DNA from: Durusdinium trenchii
Lineage: Eukaryota; Sar; Dinophyceae; Suessiales; Symbiodiniaceae
Length of the DNA stretch: 64,000 nt
Reading direction: 5' to 3'
NCBI GenBank assembly: GCA_963970005.1
Contig: CAXAMN010022851.1
Coordinates: 917,878 to 981,877, forward strand
Every line of letters begins with the position of its first letter. Position 1 is the stretch's first letter. A model generated the notes under the pieces. The model was not told the origin of the DNA, did not search any database, and saw only the letters and a program-made list of their open reading frames with translations. Of this stretch, positions 47,020 through 60,117 are shown piece after piece. Position numbers and translations under genes: made by a program.

Positions 47020-49640
47020 CAAATAGCGCATCGAGTCAAGTGGTCACTCGGGATCTAGAAGTATTATTGACTACTACTTCCATGGTCCTGCTGAATCTCT
47101 CCTTCCTTCACCACCAAACTGAAATCAGATTCTGCTGAACGATTGGTGGAACTTGAAGTTTCGCAAGTACAATTGTCACAACAAACTGCGGATCAACCTG
47201 AGAAGCAGCTGAACGGACAGAGCCCCACATAAGGTGATGCTGAGAGTGAAACGTACTATTGAGAGATGCAGGCCGTGGACACACAAAACTGAATAAAGTG
47301 CAAATATGTGCACCATATGATGATGCCAAATATATCAACATATTTCATTTAACTTGTATACTTGCGAAGTGTTGCTGCCAAAGTGTGGGCTGAATGTCTA
47401 TGAGTCTATGTTGAAGTGAGGCTAAGCATGGCCTTTAATTCAAAAAATAGATAGCCGCGTGCAACTCTTTGAGCCTGCTGCGGCGTACATCATAACAACA
47501 ACACTCCCAAGCAAGTCCAAATCCAAGAAAATGAGAGGCAACAAAACGACACGGACTGTGGATGATACAAAATGAAATCAATTGACATAAGCACAAGGGC
47601 GGAGGCGGAGGCATGAAAAAACAGCATGCACGGAGACAGGAGCCCAGCAGCTGCTAAAAGCAGCTGCGAAACAGAAGCAAGGAACATGACTACGTAAGCT
47701 AAAACTGGGAGAAACATGAAGACACTGACGAAAAGACCATGATATGAGAGGGGATCAAGCAAAGCAGGCCAACGTGCTCAGAAGCAACAAGTAACCGGAT
47801 TTAACGCTATAAGAGCAGAAAACGCACAGCCTATAAGAGATCCTATATAAGAGCCTTGTACGCAAACCCAAGGTACGAGAAAAACAAAAGGTAGTACACC
47901 ATGGTGCACCCACGTGGGCCGAACAGGCAAACACAAGGATTAGACACTGGATTAGACCATTTGCGGTGCATTGCGCACAAACTACAGCCAATGAGGGAAG
48001 TATGGGAACGTGATGGAACATGCATGTTTGGTTCCCTACCCTATGAAACAAATTCCTAGTCGTGAAGTCTACCGAGGTCAGCCTGGCACTCTCATTGGCT
48101 CTCCTTTTAGTCTGAGCATCGGTGCGCAGCAAACGGCCACTCCAGCACATAAGTTCAATTGCAGTCATGTGCGGCTTCAAATTAAGCTTTCAGGAAGTTC
48201 CCAAGTTTAGCAGTTGCTTCTCTCTTTCCCCGGCGACCTGGGTCTAACCGCCTCGTCGCTTTGTGCCACGTGACTCATGTCGTTGGTCGACGGCATCGCT
48301 CGATGGCTCCACACTCCACAGCAGTTTCACGGACTTGCACCAACAGCTAAGCACCTGGACGATGTCAAACCAACATGTGGCGAAGTTGACCACGATCGCT
48401 TCAAAAAAGAAAATCCCAGAAGGAAAGGATCAAGCGCTGTCAACTGGGTGAATCATGTTCTTGACGATGCGGGAGTCCTGATGAGCCCTGTAGGCCCATC
48501 ATTTGGGTGCCCCATGCTGGCTCTCGAGCCAGGTGGGGCTCGATCGACTTTGCCATCACCCTTCACGAGTACCATGCGCGGGCAAGGCATACGTCATGGC
48601 GCTCAAAAACGTCTGCAGAAAGGCCTGCAGCAAGGCTCAGCAAGGTACCGTCTCTGGATCACCGTTTTCAAGAAGGCCAGCCGAGGCTGACAAGCAAGGT
48701 GCTGTGTATAGAACGGGCTCCAAAGATCATATTTTCCGACATCCCTTGCAAAGTAATCATTAAAACAACGATGGATTGCGATTCACAAACATGTGGCAAC
48801 ATGGTGCTTTGGATGGACTCTGAAGCAGCTGTCCAAGCACCAAGTCAGTTGCAATGAAAGACCTGGGATGGATGCCTTGGATGGTCTTACATTTGCAAAG
48901 GCTCACTGACTGTGTGACTGTACACTGTACGTAGGTCATGTCTTGAGCATAGGCCCAAGCTAAACGCATGCGAGTAAAAACAATGAGTTCAACTCCTCTG
49001 CATGCTTGGCTGGAAACATCTTTGCATCCACACTCTTGGCGAGGTCTGCTGGTTGCCGCCAACGACCTTCCCTTCGAATAACCGATGCAATAGTAGCTTG
49101 ACCCCTGCATCAATGGCACCAACAACCGACTGCATCCCCTACAGCAAGTGACTGGATCTTGGTTACCATGGCTGGAATGAAACAAGTGTGGTTCAGATGC
49201 ACATTCCCCAATTACGGACTGTCTGCACCTCCAAGTTTGGGTGGGAAATGCCATGCCCGCGCGCCCAGCGCAGTACAATTCGATGCGGAGACAGCGGGCT
49301 GACCTCGGCTCCAACTGGGCAGCGTGCATATCCTCCCATGGTAGCGGCGGACTAGAGCAGTATGAAGCCTATGGCTCAACCGGAGGAACCATCTTCTTTT
49401 GACACTCTGTCTGTGCCGCACCCTGTGGCGCCCTCTTGCTGAGCTCAATTGTTGAACAAGAGGTTGCCGGGCTTGCCTCGGGAAATCGCGTCTGCTTGCA
49501 TCAAACTTAAAACGTCCACAAAACAGTGTCGACGAACCACATCTTGGCATATGCACATCTGGGCTGCTTCGCGCTGCCTGCCACAGGCCGAGCAAAGTCT
49601 CCACAAGTGCAGGCCTGAAACGAAAACCGGCACCACCTCA
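47020..49640 (-). repeat. Array segments in reverse orientation
   Basis: Reading the minus strand, 49640-48760 follows copy 1 from 19688 to about 20480, with an extra stretch of about 80 bp around 49240-49320 and a 3-bp difference near 49350. The word around 48450 recurs at about 29350 and 61310. 47240-47020 follows copy 1 from 15010 to 15240. Confidence 0.75.
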
Positions 49641-50112
49641 TGGGCCGCACTTGCGGCCATGGTGTCCACCAAGGCAGCAGGAACCTCAGGACATGAACGC
49701 GACGACAAGGAGTTCCCCCTAGGCTGACCCAAGTTCCAGACCCCATCAGATATAGCTTCAGCAAATGTTTCCACCAGGGGTCCATGGTGGTAGCGGGCAC
49801 CTGGCCAGAGCAGGGTTGGCATGCTCTATTGTGGGCTCTAGTTGTGACTGGTGTCAGTACGTGTCCTGTGCATTCTTCTGCAGAAAGTTTGCCACACAAC
49901 ACCTCCAAATTCAAAAAGATTAACAGATCAACGCCTTGGTCCGATCAACTCTTGCATCCTATGTGTTTAACCTTTTTGTTAGACCCTCGCTTCACTTGTC
50001 ACTTTGACACCGGAAGTCATTCCCCCATGCCATTCGGCAACTTAATTTCTAGACAGTCAAAAGCAGCTGTGTGAAAGCACACAGCCCAAAACACACAGAT
50101 CTAAAGGATAGA

Positions 50113-51055
50113 TCACTTCCTCGCACGTTTTGGCGAAGGTGGAGGCTCTTGCTTGGCTTTGGCTTTGGCTTTGGCACCTCTCTTGGGGGCTCCTTTTGCC
50201 TTGCCTCTCTGCTCCCGCCTAGATTCACGCTTTTGCTTCTTCTTGGCGCTGCCGCTGCCCTTCGGCAACACTTGTCTGCAGGCAGGTTGTGAATTGGCAA
50301 GGGGTCCCAAAACACTAGAAGAGGTGATGAGGGGGTTTGCTGAACACCCTGCCTGGCACGACTTTCCAAGCTCACGTACTCAATGGCCCTTGGCCACCCC
50401 CAAAAAGCAAACAAACATAGGGTTGTCAGAAAAGCTCCAAGCGTGGACAGTGTACAGATATTTAGTGAGCTAAGCTGTCAGCTGGCGTTGAGCGTCAATG
50501 AACTGGGATTTCAAAGACTCTTCACACCTGAATGACTTGGAATGCTTGGCCGTTGGTGAGCCATGGACAAAATCAAACAATTCATCTATGGCGCTTCTTG
50601 TTGAAATCTTCTACAGGGACAAAATCCAATTAATCTATGGCGTTCTATGGCACTTCTTGTTGAAACATTCTATAGAATGAAAAAACATCTAATTAAACTA
50701 TGGCGCTTCTTGGTGAAACCGTCTACAAGACCATCGGTATACTGAGAGAGGATTTGCTCATGTATCTTGTTGAGGCTCTTGATCGCATCATCGACCTTCG
50801 CCTTCAGCCTGGGCTTCGCTGCGCATAGGATGAGGCTGGNNNNNNNNNNCGTCTCATTGCATGACTGAAAAGCTTTTTGATTCCCCATGCATCGGCGCTT
50901 ACCCGGGGTGGGTCCACTGCCATCCCCATTCGCGACCAAAAGTCTTTGACCTAAGGGCAAAGGTGAGTTTCAAGCCACCCGATAAATAAGCTATTTGTAT
51001 TGGGGGGGGGGCATGCCCCATCCAGAATTTGTGCTTTCCCAGCCTCGGCCCTCAA
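50113..51055 (-). CDS. Partial multi-exon gene of unknown function with basic C-terminal tail
   Basis: Exon-like pieces on the minus strand: about 51055-51017 (AEAGKAQILDG, GC donor), 50950-50903 (VKDFWSRMGMAVDPPR, acceptor cccttag, donor GTAAGC, phase consistent with the previous piece), 50818 to about 50731 (KPRLKAKVDDAIKSLNKIHE, a charged amphipathic helix) and 50275-50113 (acceptor cctgcag). The last encodes GSGSAKKKQKRES, runs of KAKAKAK, then SPKRARK and a stop. Third positions are G or C rich in the helix and tail exons, unlike the surroundings. The basic tail suggests a nuclear or nucleic-acid-binding protein (inference). Two joints are unresolved, and the N gap at 50840-50849 lies in the middle. 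Upstream exons may lie in 51060-51640, where minus-strand frames are open, but I could not connect them. Confidence 0.4.
50840..50849. other. Assembly gap (10 N)
   Basis: Ten undetermined bases. The true length is unknown, so reading frames and spacing across it cannot be trusted. Confidence 1.
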
Positions 51056-51689
51056 AACAGATATCGGGATCAGCAGTGGCTCATCATTTGATGATGACCA
51101 CCAATCAGCAACGATGAGCATAATCTTCAAGTTGCTGAGCAAGGATTTGCATGAAGGAACACCTGTAGTTGCAAGAGTAGGCCACTCCAAGAGCAACGTG
51201 TTCTTCCGGGCAAGATGCCTAACATGTTCTTCTCGCTCAAGAGCAACCGAAAGCTGCGCCATGCTGAGGTTGAGCCGGTGAGGTGGCAAGCTCTAACTTG
51301 AGCTCGGCTAGAGCCAGTGGAGTTCATGCGGATCACACCAGTCCAAGCAACCCACCTAAAGTCAAAGAGTGTACCAATTTCCCTCCAACTCCCAGTGCCT
51401 CCCATTAAGTGATCACAGGCGATAGGCTGAAGTGTGTCTCCGCCATGCTGGTACCTGTAGAGAGCCGGGATGAGGAAAAATGTGTGAGATGGAACTGAAG
51501 GGCGCACCAACAGCCAAGGGATGATCTTCCGGACGGTGTAGGCATGGGCACAGGAAGTAAGTGGCTCCAACATGCACACAGACCATCAAAGTCAAAAAAT
51601 TAAGTTTCATTCCAAAAGCGCCGCTTCGATTGAAAACCATGTTCTATCCCAAACTCAACAAATAAGACCCCTAGAGGAAGACCTAGGTA

Positions 51690-52040
51690 TATGTTAATCT
51701 GAGATGCCTTCGCATGCCTTCGCGAAAGGTAGACACGCGGTCGCGAAAGATTCGCAAAAGACTTTGGAATTTGTTCATGCTTGGAAGCTCGAGAAAGCTT
51801 CGTAGATAACAGCAGACCTTTATTTGTTATTTGGAATGACATGCACGTAAGTAACATATCATCTTATGGTTCATGTAGAACAACCTTGTGTGTGAAAGCT
51901 TGCGGAAGGGACTTTGCACAGAAGCCAGCGCGCGAAAACCCCGAAAGTCTTGTGATAGAATTATGTGAAAGAAGAGCCCATTAGAGCAAATTCTTGATAG
52001 GTTTTGAGCAAGGCTCATTTAGGGTGTTTCACAATGCTCT
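51690..52040 (+). repeat. GCGAAAG-type repeat, copy 2
   Basis: Closest in order to 21190-21545; ends with the shared word GATAGGTTTTGAGCAA followed by a GGGTGTTTC-like word. Confidence 0.65.
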
Positions 52041-52259
52041 TATTTTTGCACCGCGGGCCGCTGATTAAGGATGTAGTTTGTGGCCCATTCTGCCTGACAA
52101 TTTGTTGTCACGTAATGAGGACGAATAAGGACCTGGCAATGCGTTGAGCTTCAAGAAGAGAAGCCAAGCTGTTGGTGGGCATTCTTTAGATTCAGACTTT
52201 GCGCGACTTGAGCAGCGACCTATACCCGCCCCCAATGTGAACAATTGAAAACGAGCTAT

Positions 52260-52580
52260 TGGAAGATGCCTGTGCGAATGGTGAACACGCGGTTGCGATA
52301 ATTTGCGAAAGATTCGACAAACTTTTATGTATTTTAATTTACGACAGGTTGCATATTTGTATGTTCATAAGCCAGCGTAAACCTAGCTGGAATGTACGTA
52401 AAACGTCCTATAGGTTTTACCGTTCGGGTAAAGTAACCCTGTTCGCGAAAGCTTGCAAAAGTTGTTTCGCACAGAAACCAGCGTGCAAAAGACAACGCGC
52501 ACACCGTAAAAGTTGTGCGAATGATGTTATTTTTGATAGGTTTTGAACAACAATCACTTGGGTGTTTTCACCGACAGATA
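52260..52580 (+). repeat. GCGAAAG-type repeat, copy 3
   Basis: Tandem neighbour of 51690-52040, about 220 bp downstream in the same orientation; contains TTCGCGAAAGCTTGC and ends in TGATAGGTTTTGAACAA. Confidence 0.65.
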
Positions 52581-55500
52581 CCTCCATCGTTTCAGTGTAG
52601 GCTGAGTGAAGATGCACACACTCTTCACAATCTCCTCTTGCAGTATTTTGTTTTTTGGGTTCAACCTGCACAAGCAATTGCGCAACCACAAAGAGTTCAT
52701 TGTATGTAACCAAATCACTCACTGCAGTGCAGTATTTTGTGCACACGCTATCACTCACTACCTTTGAAGAACAGCATATAGTCACACACGTTCCGACCAC
52801 TGCCATATGACGACAGAATCCCATCGTTTGATGAGATGTGCTCCAGGAGATACAGAAGGCTTCACAGTGACTGTGAGACTTTTGTACCATTGTTGCTTTG
52901 TCGCCTACAATCCAGTTCTGTGCTTTTTGGAGGTCGTGTGCTTCCACCAGGGACTGTCAGCTCGCCTTGGCCTCTCGTTGACTCATCCCGAAAGCTGCAG
53001 ACAGCTGCGGCTCGCCACGAGCCGTGCGACCGTCCACTGCGACCGTTCAGATCACGTTCATGTTTGACCACATGCACTCCTCATTCGCTCAGGTGTGTCA
53101 TGAACTGTCATAGGCAGTGTGTTTTGGTGCGTACTGAGTAGGCACTCCACGGTACTGAGTGCAGGATGTTGCACCCAGCCCTCAGCGACACTTGGCACAG
53201 AGCAAAACATGGTGACGTTGGAACACTTTGCGCGAAAAACTGTTGAATTCCATCTTGGGCCTGGCAGCTGCCGCATCAGCAGGGGTTTGTGAAGTCTGAC
53301 ATGTGCGTCGAATTCTGCTCTTGTCTTTTTCCGGGAGCACGTGGGGAAAGTGCTATATTCGTGAACTGTAGGAGAGCTACTGTATCACTCCGCAATGCAC
53401 ATGCTTCCAATCACGTTGGGGTTCCTTTCAAGCTCATGAGCTTTTGGAATGAGCAGCTTTGAGGTTTAGTACGCCCTGCAAAGCCTTTGAAAGCACGTTG
53501 AAGTTGGTACCATCTAGCAGGCAGCACTGCTACATTTGAAGCAATCCAGTTTAGGCACTCACATATATACGTCTTTGAAACCACCAGGATCATACCCATC
53601 CCTTCAAGAAGCACTTCTGGTACGTGCTAGCAAGAGCAGATAGGGATTGGTTCAACGCGTCAATACTGTTGGAGGATTACTCTGGAGAGGCATGTATTTA
53701 CCAGTGCATCAGAGTTTTTTCACTGTAGCCACTGTAGCCTCGGCACTTGTAGCCATATGCATGCGTTAAGCTCCAAAAAGCCGGCTTGCGGGGGTGCTCC
53801 ATGTACAACCGTTGGGCAACCGTTGGGCGCCCACAGCTTCATTCCTACGTTCCTTAACGAGCCCGCTTGCGATGCATCTGCCTGAAGTTGACAGGTTTCT
53901 CTGTGCAGGGAAGAGAGAACGGACCTCCAGTCGTTTCCTTTGGCCCTCCAGTCGTTTCAGGCTTCGGAAGTGTCCACCTTGGCAAATCTGATTGCTCCCG
54001 ACTCAATAGAGACTTCAAACGTCAGGGCCTTCTTTTGACAACGCGACTACCCTATTGTGGACATGCTTAACTTAGAAGATTTAGAAGGGTAGTTTGATGT
54101 AGTTTGTCGGTTTTATTCTTGTCGTTGCTTGGCATGTACTTCAGGTGTTTCCCATGCAAAACTTGACGTAGAAAGAGGAGTTGTGTAATGTCAGACATTT
54201 CATAGGATCCTGTCTATCCTTTTTTCAGGACTACTTGTGGAAAGTGCAGGCACACTCGGTTGCAAGGATTGGTGGAAACGGGAATGGCACTAAATCGTTG
54301 TTGCAAAACACCGTATCCGGGCTCGTTGCATTCCACTACTGTATCCACAAAGACTGGCAAAGGAAGGTAAGCAGTGCTAAGCATTTCAAGCCTTAACCAG
54401 GAAGCTCGACTGAGGTTCAGAAAAAAGGCGCTCATTGTACCTGATTTGGCACGCAAGTTGGGGTAACCCCCTACATAAGACTATGATGCAGCACCATCGT
54501 GCACTGGTGCAACGGCATATTGACCGCAAATCTTGCCGGAACTCTGTTGATATCGAGAGTTCTTCAAGATGAAAGCGATTGCTGGTCTACCCTAGCAGAT
54601 TTGATTGTACTCACGTGCTTTTGCAGATCCTTTGTGGCAGCGCAACGCGCAACGCAACGCGTGCAACGCATCTTCGGCTTGCGCAGACGTCCGTGTTGCT
54701 TAAGCAAGTTGACACTTGTCCCCAGTAAAGCGCCGCAGATTAAGTCATTCTGGGCCGGCCATAGGTTCCATTGCTCTAAGCGTCCTCTCGATGCGCGGGA
54801 GGAAACTCCCAGCGGAAATGGAAGCCCTGCAGATGTGACGTGACGTGGTGCTCACCAATCGAAAAGCGTTCCCTTCCATGAATTGATAGCGTGCACGCAG
54901 GCTGGAATCAATAAGAAGCCAGCATGCAATCAAGAGATACAAAAGCATTGCTTTGAGCAGTCCTTCAGGCAATATTCTGATGTGTCTCGAAATAACTGCA
55001 ATAGGCGCACAAGGCTCGATGCATCTTGCTGCAGAATACAGTATGCAGTGCAACGAGTTTGACGACGAATAGCTCCCTGCAACACGTAGGGGCCCTCAAC
55101 TTTGGCCTCTCCCGAAGATCTGTCTATCCCGGACCATGACCGGCTCGCTGTGCGGGTCATTCAGCCAAGGGGCCCACGGATGGAATGTGGACATTTGTTA
55201 GGGCCGAGCGAAGTCAACGAAGTGTCGCTTGGATCAGCCCGGCATCCAGGAAACAGGGGATGGGACACGATAGGACAATAGAACAAGATCTTTCAGAGCA
55301 TTTCATTTGCAGACGAAAGCCCAACGCAGGAGTTTCAGTTCATTGATGTGGTTTTGCCAATTCTAGTCCTTTTCTTAAGCCTTTTTTGCAGTGCGCTAGT
55401 GCCATTTGCACAGGTGGTGGGTATGTAGTTGGAAGGAACTTGGCACCAGAGCATGTCTCTTCAAGAAGCTTAAGGGCACCTTTTGGTGTCCAGTCAGGAT

Positions 55501-55768
55501 TTGTCCCTCCGTGCTGATTTGCTTAGTCGATGGTCGCTGCTGGCTTCATTCTTCCAAAATTGACCACTTCACAGCTTTGCAAATGCCTTGCAGTGAGGGC
55601 AGCAGGTCATTGGCGACAAGAGCTTGGAGTCTAGCTCCACTACCAGGACTGGTCCTCACACGGGCAAACACAGATATTGAATGATTGGAAGCGGCGTGGG
55701 GCTCAAAGATATGGGTTGTACTCTCTTATCGCGATCTGACCATGATGTAGATGTTTACATATGGAGAG

Positions 55769-55782
55769 AGAGAGAGAGAGAT
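55769..55782. repeat. GA microsatellite
   Basis: Short GAGAGAGAGAGA run within array copy 4. Confidence 0.8.
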
Positions 55783-58700
55783 GCTTCAAAGCAATAAAGG
55801 AACGGAATTACCGACAATATGTCTCACCCGTGGGCCCTTGTTCGAGCACGTCAGGTTTTCTGCAAAGCTGCAGGACACATATCAGCACATCACATTAGAG
55901 TCCGTGCTGTTCATTTGAATGCCGATTGACGAACTGAGGCGAACTCCAGCAAACTCAGGACCTTGGGGGTCCATCTCATCCTCTTGGGGATTGTGCCATC
56001 TACTCTGAACAACTGTATTCATTCAGGGTGATTCATGCAGGAGACGGAAGAGGTGTTGTCTCCACAAACTGCTCACAGAGGGCCCCTAACAGCGCCACTT
56101 GGCGACATGTGACCATCGACGGCCATCGACCAATATTCCACGGCACTCAAGATTCAAGATAGTTCGCGGCACAGGCAGATACAGCCGTCGGTAAAGTATT
56201 CTCCGATTTCGACTTTTGTGGGACGATTTTTGTGCTCGGCTCCGTGACCAGGCTCCTTCCGCCTCCAGCCTCCAGGCGTTGGCGACACATGCGCATATCG
56301 GGCATTGATGCATTTGGCAGAGTGAGCTTCTTTGTTTGGTAAGGCTGCAAAATCTTGTTTTGCACAGTGTCTTGAGGAAGGTGTTTTTGTTCAGAGCTTC
56401 AAAATGTTTCAGACATCGAGTAATTGAATCTCATCGTGTTTTGTATTTATACGGTAGGGGCTTTGATGTTCAATGCTCAGAAGCCTGCCATGACCGGCAC
56501 TGGTGTGTTTTGCTTTGCATCAAGCCTATGAACAAATTGGACAAGTGCCTGAGATCAACGGCTGAAATCGATGGATGAGCTGTGCCAGATCGCTGCAAGC
56601 AGCGCTACCAAAAAAAAGGAGCCATCCCAACTAGGCGATGCAAACGATCGAGCTCGCAACTAGAGGTTTGAGGCGAATGAGAAGCGGTCCGGTTGAGCCC
56701 ACCAGCCGCGATCGTCACACCTTGAGAACCGGTTCGTCTCGCCTTTGAGCAGAAAGAAAAACAGCGAAAAACCTGTGTCATGTGCCCAGTTGACGTGAAC
56801 ATCACACGAACGCCCAGTGCCGCCAAAAATGCCTCCCAGTTGGAGGCAATCAATCCGGCCAGGTGATTCATGTAAAGCTCCGCTCACTTGGGCCGCAAAG
56901 TCGGCCCATCAAAGCATTGGGTCTGCTACTTTTCTACTAGCCAGGAGATCGCTTCTGCACCGGAGGCCATGTAGAAGCAAGACCAACCACTCAGTGATCA
57001 AAAGGTGGAAGTTCTCAACTCAGCGTCCTTTTTCGCTGCTGACTTCCTTCCCTCCCTCAACCTCCGCCGGCTTTGCCTCTCAGAAAGAGGCCGGATGGTG
57101 TTTGCTGCGATAGGTATGTGACATTATCTTTCCTGCACGGACATGTGTTGGAAATGCAAGCCTTTCTCCATCAGTATCCATCAGTCAATCAACACTTGGC
57201 AGGGACAGCTGTTCTTATGTTATTGTACCAAGGAAACTAATTTGCAATGTCCGGCAATCTTGCCCACATGTGTAGCCGGACAAGCTGCACAAAGACAAGT
57301 ACTACAATGAGAACTCCCTTCTCCGCTTGCCAACTAAGGTCACAGGTCAGAGTTCACTTGTCCCTTCAACCACTGCGAAAACCCTTTACGCCCAGGTCAA
57401 TTGGCACTGAGTCCAATTGTCGGATGAGGTTTTGGAGCTCAAACACTGATGTTGGCTTGATGACTTAGCCCCAGCCTCGAGCAGATGTGGACACTGCAGT
57501 ATAAATAATCAGAACCACCAGACATGCTGTTTCTGGGCAAGAGTCCGAGGCATTACTACCTCATAGTTGAGTGTTTTTTTTGGTCGCCATCTGCGTGGCA
57601 TAGAGGAGGACAAAAGAAGACATTACAATCAGCACCAACGGACTAACACATTAGAAGGGAGACTTGTGCCAGCCTTAAACGCATCAATGCAACCTGTGCA
57701 TCGAGAAGTTGCTTTGTGAATTGCATAGGTTGGGAAGGCAATGACTCAGATTAGTGATTAGTTTGTTGGAGCAGCATGGGGCAGGTCGTTTGGTTTTGCT
57801 TGGATTTTGCCAACCACCAGTTCCAAGTGCTGCCACACCATTGCAAGCGTATAAACTTTGATTCAACGCGTCAATAAAATGCTATTGGGCAAGTGGGAAT
57901 GGAGGCCCCTTGCGCTGAATGCGCTGAACACTGATACTTGGTAGCTTTGTATAATTCACATGGAAGTGGAACCTAGATCCTTGGAAGACCATGTTCCTGC
58001 TTCAAACAGGGCGCCTCTTGCATGGAACGTGAGTCGGAGTGCATGTTACAGTTGATATAAACATATGTAGATGGATCTATTCAACCAGAAGCTGGCTTTT
58101 GTCCTTAAGCTGAGCTGTAAGGACCTGCGGCCAGCAGTAGGGCTGAACAAGTACTGGAATGTTATATATGTATATATTTGTGATTCCTTGGGAGCTGCGA
58201 CCCAGAATGGCCGTAAACAAAATGCTCAGCATTGCCGCAAAATCTGTTTGCTGCTGCATGGATCGGTTTGTTTCATACCTCATCATTCCGCTCCACTTGC
58301 GTGGCCTGACCTTTTATGCTTGGTGTTTTGTGTGCTTAAGAGAGTGCTGGAGCCAAAGCTCATGATGCTTATGTGTCAGCAGTGTGCAGAATTCTGTGAG
58401 TGTTTAGTCCCAAGATGTGCCAAGTCTCTCAGCCGTACGGTGACAACCCTGCTCACCTGGAAAACAGCGAGGGCGAGGGGTTCCGTGACAATGCACGGGC
58501 GCCCAAGCATTTTTGTGCACCTGAAGAGGGCAGAACTGTGTTTTCTGTCGCCCGTGTTCCTTGAAGATGATTCGAGTGTGGACTTAAGAAACACCTTGGA
58601 TTGTTTTGGATTTGGTCGATGAGTTCTGAGTTGCGGCTCCCCACCTGCTATGTCCGCAAAGCCGCACAGACGATTGTAACTGCTCCTGGCGGCACAGTCA

Positions 58701-59796
58701 TCACATGCGCAGCTACAGCCTCCGAACCCTTTTCCATCAGACCAGCCCAGCTCGGATAGATGTCGTGGCTTGTTTCATTTCGGATGTCTCCATGTTTGAG
58801 AGGGATCTTCCCGTGCATGCGTCTCAGCTGTATGAGATCACTGCCTCGCAGAGTTTCTTGTAAGCCTGTCCCGTCATGCTGGATGGCCAGTTTCAATCAA
58901 TAGGAAAGTGATGGCGCTCACTGTGCATCAGAGCGAGCGGAGACGGTGCATGAGCTTGGCAGTTTGAGAGTTGCTTGCTCGATGCACTCGTCCTTCCAGT
59001 TTTAGGGCAAGTTGGGTTGGCTGATATTGGCTGTCTTGCTTCCAGCCCATCAGCAGCTTGTATTGGACCAGGCCTGCTCGTATCGAGCGTAGCGCCATTG
59101 TTTAGATCTATCGCGATCAAAGGCACGATAAATGCTGGACACCAGGAGTGCTTCTGCAGGTTGTGCTTCTGCAGGTTGCTGTGTAGGCCTGCCCCACAGA
59201 GGCTTGTAAACAAGTACATTGTGGATCATTGCCGAAGCTCATGGCATGCAATGAGGGGAGGTCAGTCTTCATTTTTGCATGGTGCCTGGTGCAAGCATGG
59301 CTTTAGACTTAGACGGTATGTGTTGCGCACAGAACGTGCAAGCAAGCCTTTTCGAATGTACTGTAGATTCATGAGCACGTCCCCTCAGAATCGCACTTGA
59401 ACAAGATGAACGTTGTTTGGTTGCCAAAGTTAGCAGCTTCTCGTTTTTCCCAAGTTCTCCGTCAAGCAAAGTTTCGCAAGCTAACATGTATACCTGTTGC
59501 TAGATGGGATGCACACCCAACGGAGCACGTTCAACGAAGTGCATAGACACATTCTGCGATCACGCCATATACAAATTTGAGGGTCACTGGCATGAGACGA
59601 CCTTGTGTTTCAGAATGCTTTCACACCTGGGACCTGGAAGGCCATGAATTATAAGTACAAATGCCAGACTTGTTTCAATTTCCAAGCTTTCACCTCTCAG
59701 GTGGCTTTAATTTGGTGGCAGGGGTTGTTAGGTGTCAGTTCTCGCTAACAAAGTGCAAGAGTATTTGATCATGTCCCACCCGTCAAAGCAGCCTTC

Positions 59797-60117
59797 TCAA
59801 GAATCAACAGAACAGTTTCCACTCCCCCTCGCTTGCACACGGTGAAGCTGCATTTTTGCATCTGAACTTGGTGTCAAGGCAATTTCCGCACGGAACTCGA
59901 GGGGCAAACTATGTGCGAGTTCGAAAGCATATGGGTGAACGTTACGGATGAAGCCCCGGTGCCACAGCTGCCGGCGACCGCACTTTGCGCCAGACCCAGG
60001 ACACGCTTGGGACCGAGTCGGACCGAGCGCACATTCCGAGATGATCCGGTTGGCCAGTTCAAGAACTCGTTTTAGATGATCCTGCTTGAAACTTGTGGTG
60101 GTGCTTGCGCGCTTCAA
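59797..60117 (-). other. 106-codon ORF, coding status uncertain
   Basis: An open frame starting MKRASTTTSFKQDHLKRVLE, with FIRNVHPYAFELAHSLPLEF in the middle. It lies in a patch more GC-rich than its flanks and has no counterpart I could see in copies 1 or 3. No family was recognised and no splice signals were tested successfully; it could be an exon of an inserted gene fragment or chance. Confidence 0.25.

Larger units (their letters stand above)
42108..49640. other. 7.5-kb block with inverted array sequence
   Basis: The part of the unit that should follow 42107 (copy 1 from 19688 on) is found reverse-complemented from about 49640 down to 48760, and 47020-47240 is a reverse-complement relative of 15010-15240. 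The two homology edges meet within a few bases of the same unit position, as expected for an inversion. The block also carries the transposase-like ORF. Confidence 0.6.

Noticed and set aside
48277..48690. 137-codon plus-strand open frame
   Set aside because: It lies on array-related sequence; relatives near 29350 and 61310 do not keep the frame.
49445..49822. 125-codon minus-strand open frame crossing the inversion edge
   Set aside because: Half is array sequence with mostly replacement changes against copy 1; the other half overlaps a second equally open frame.
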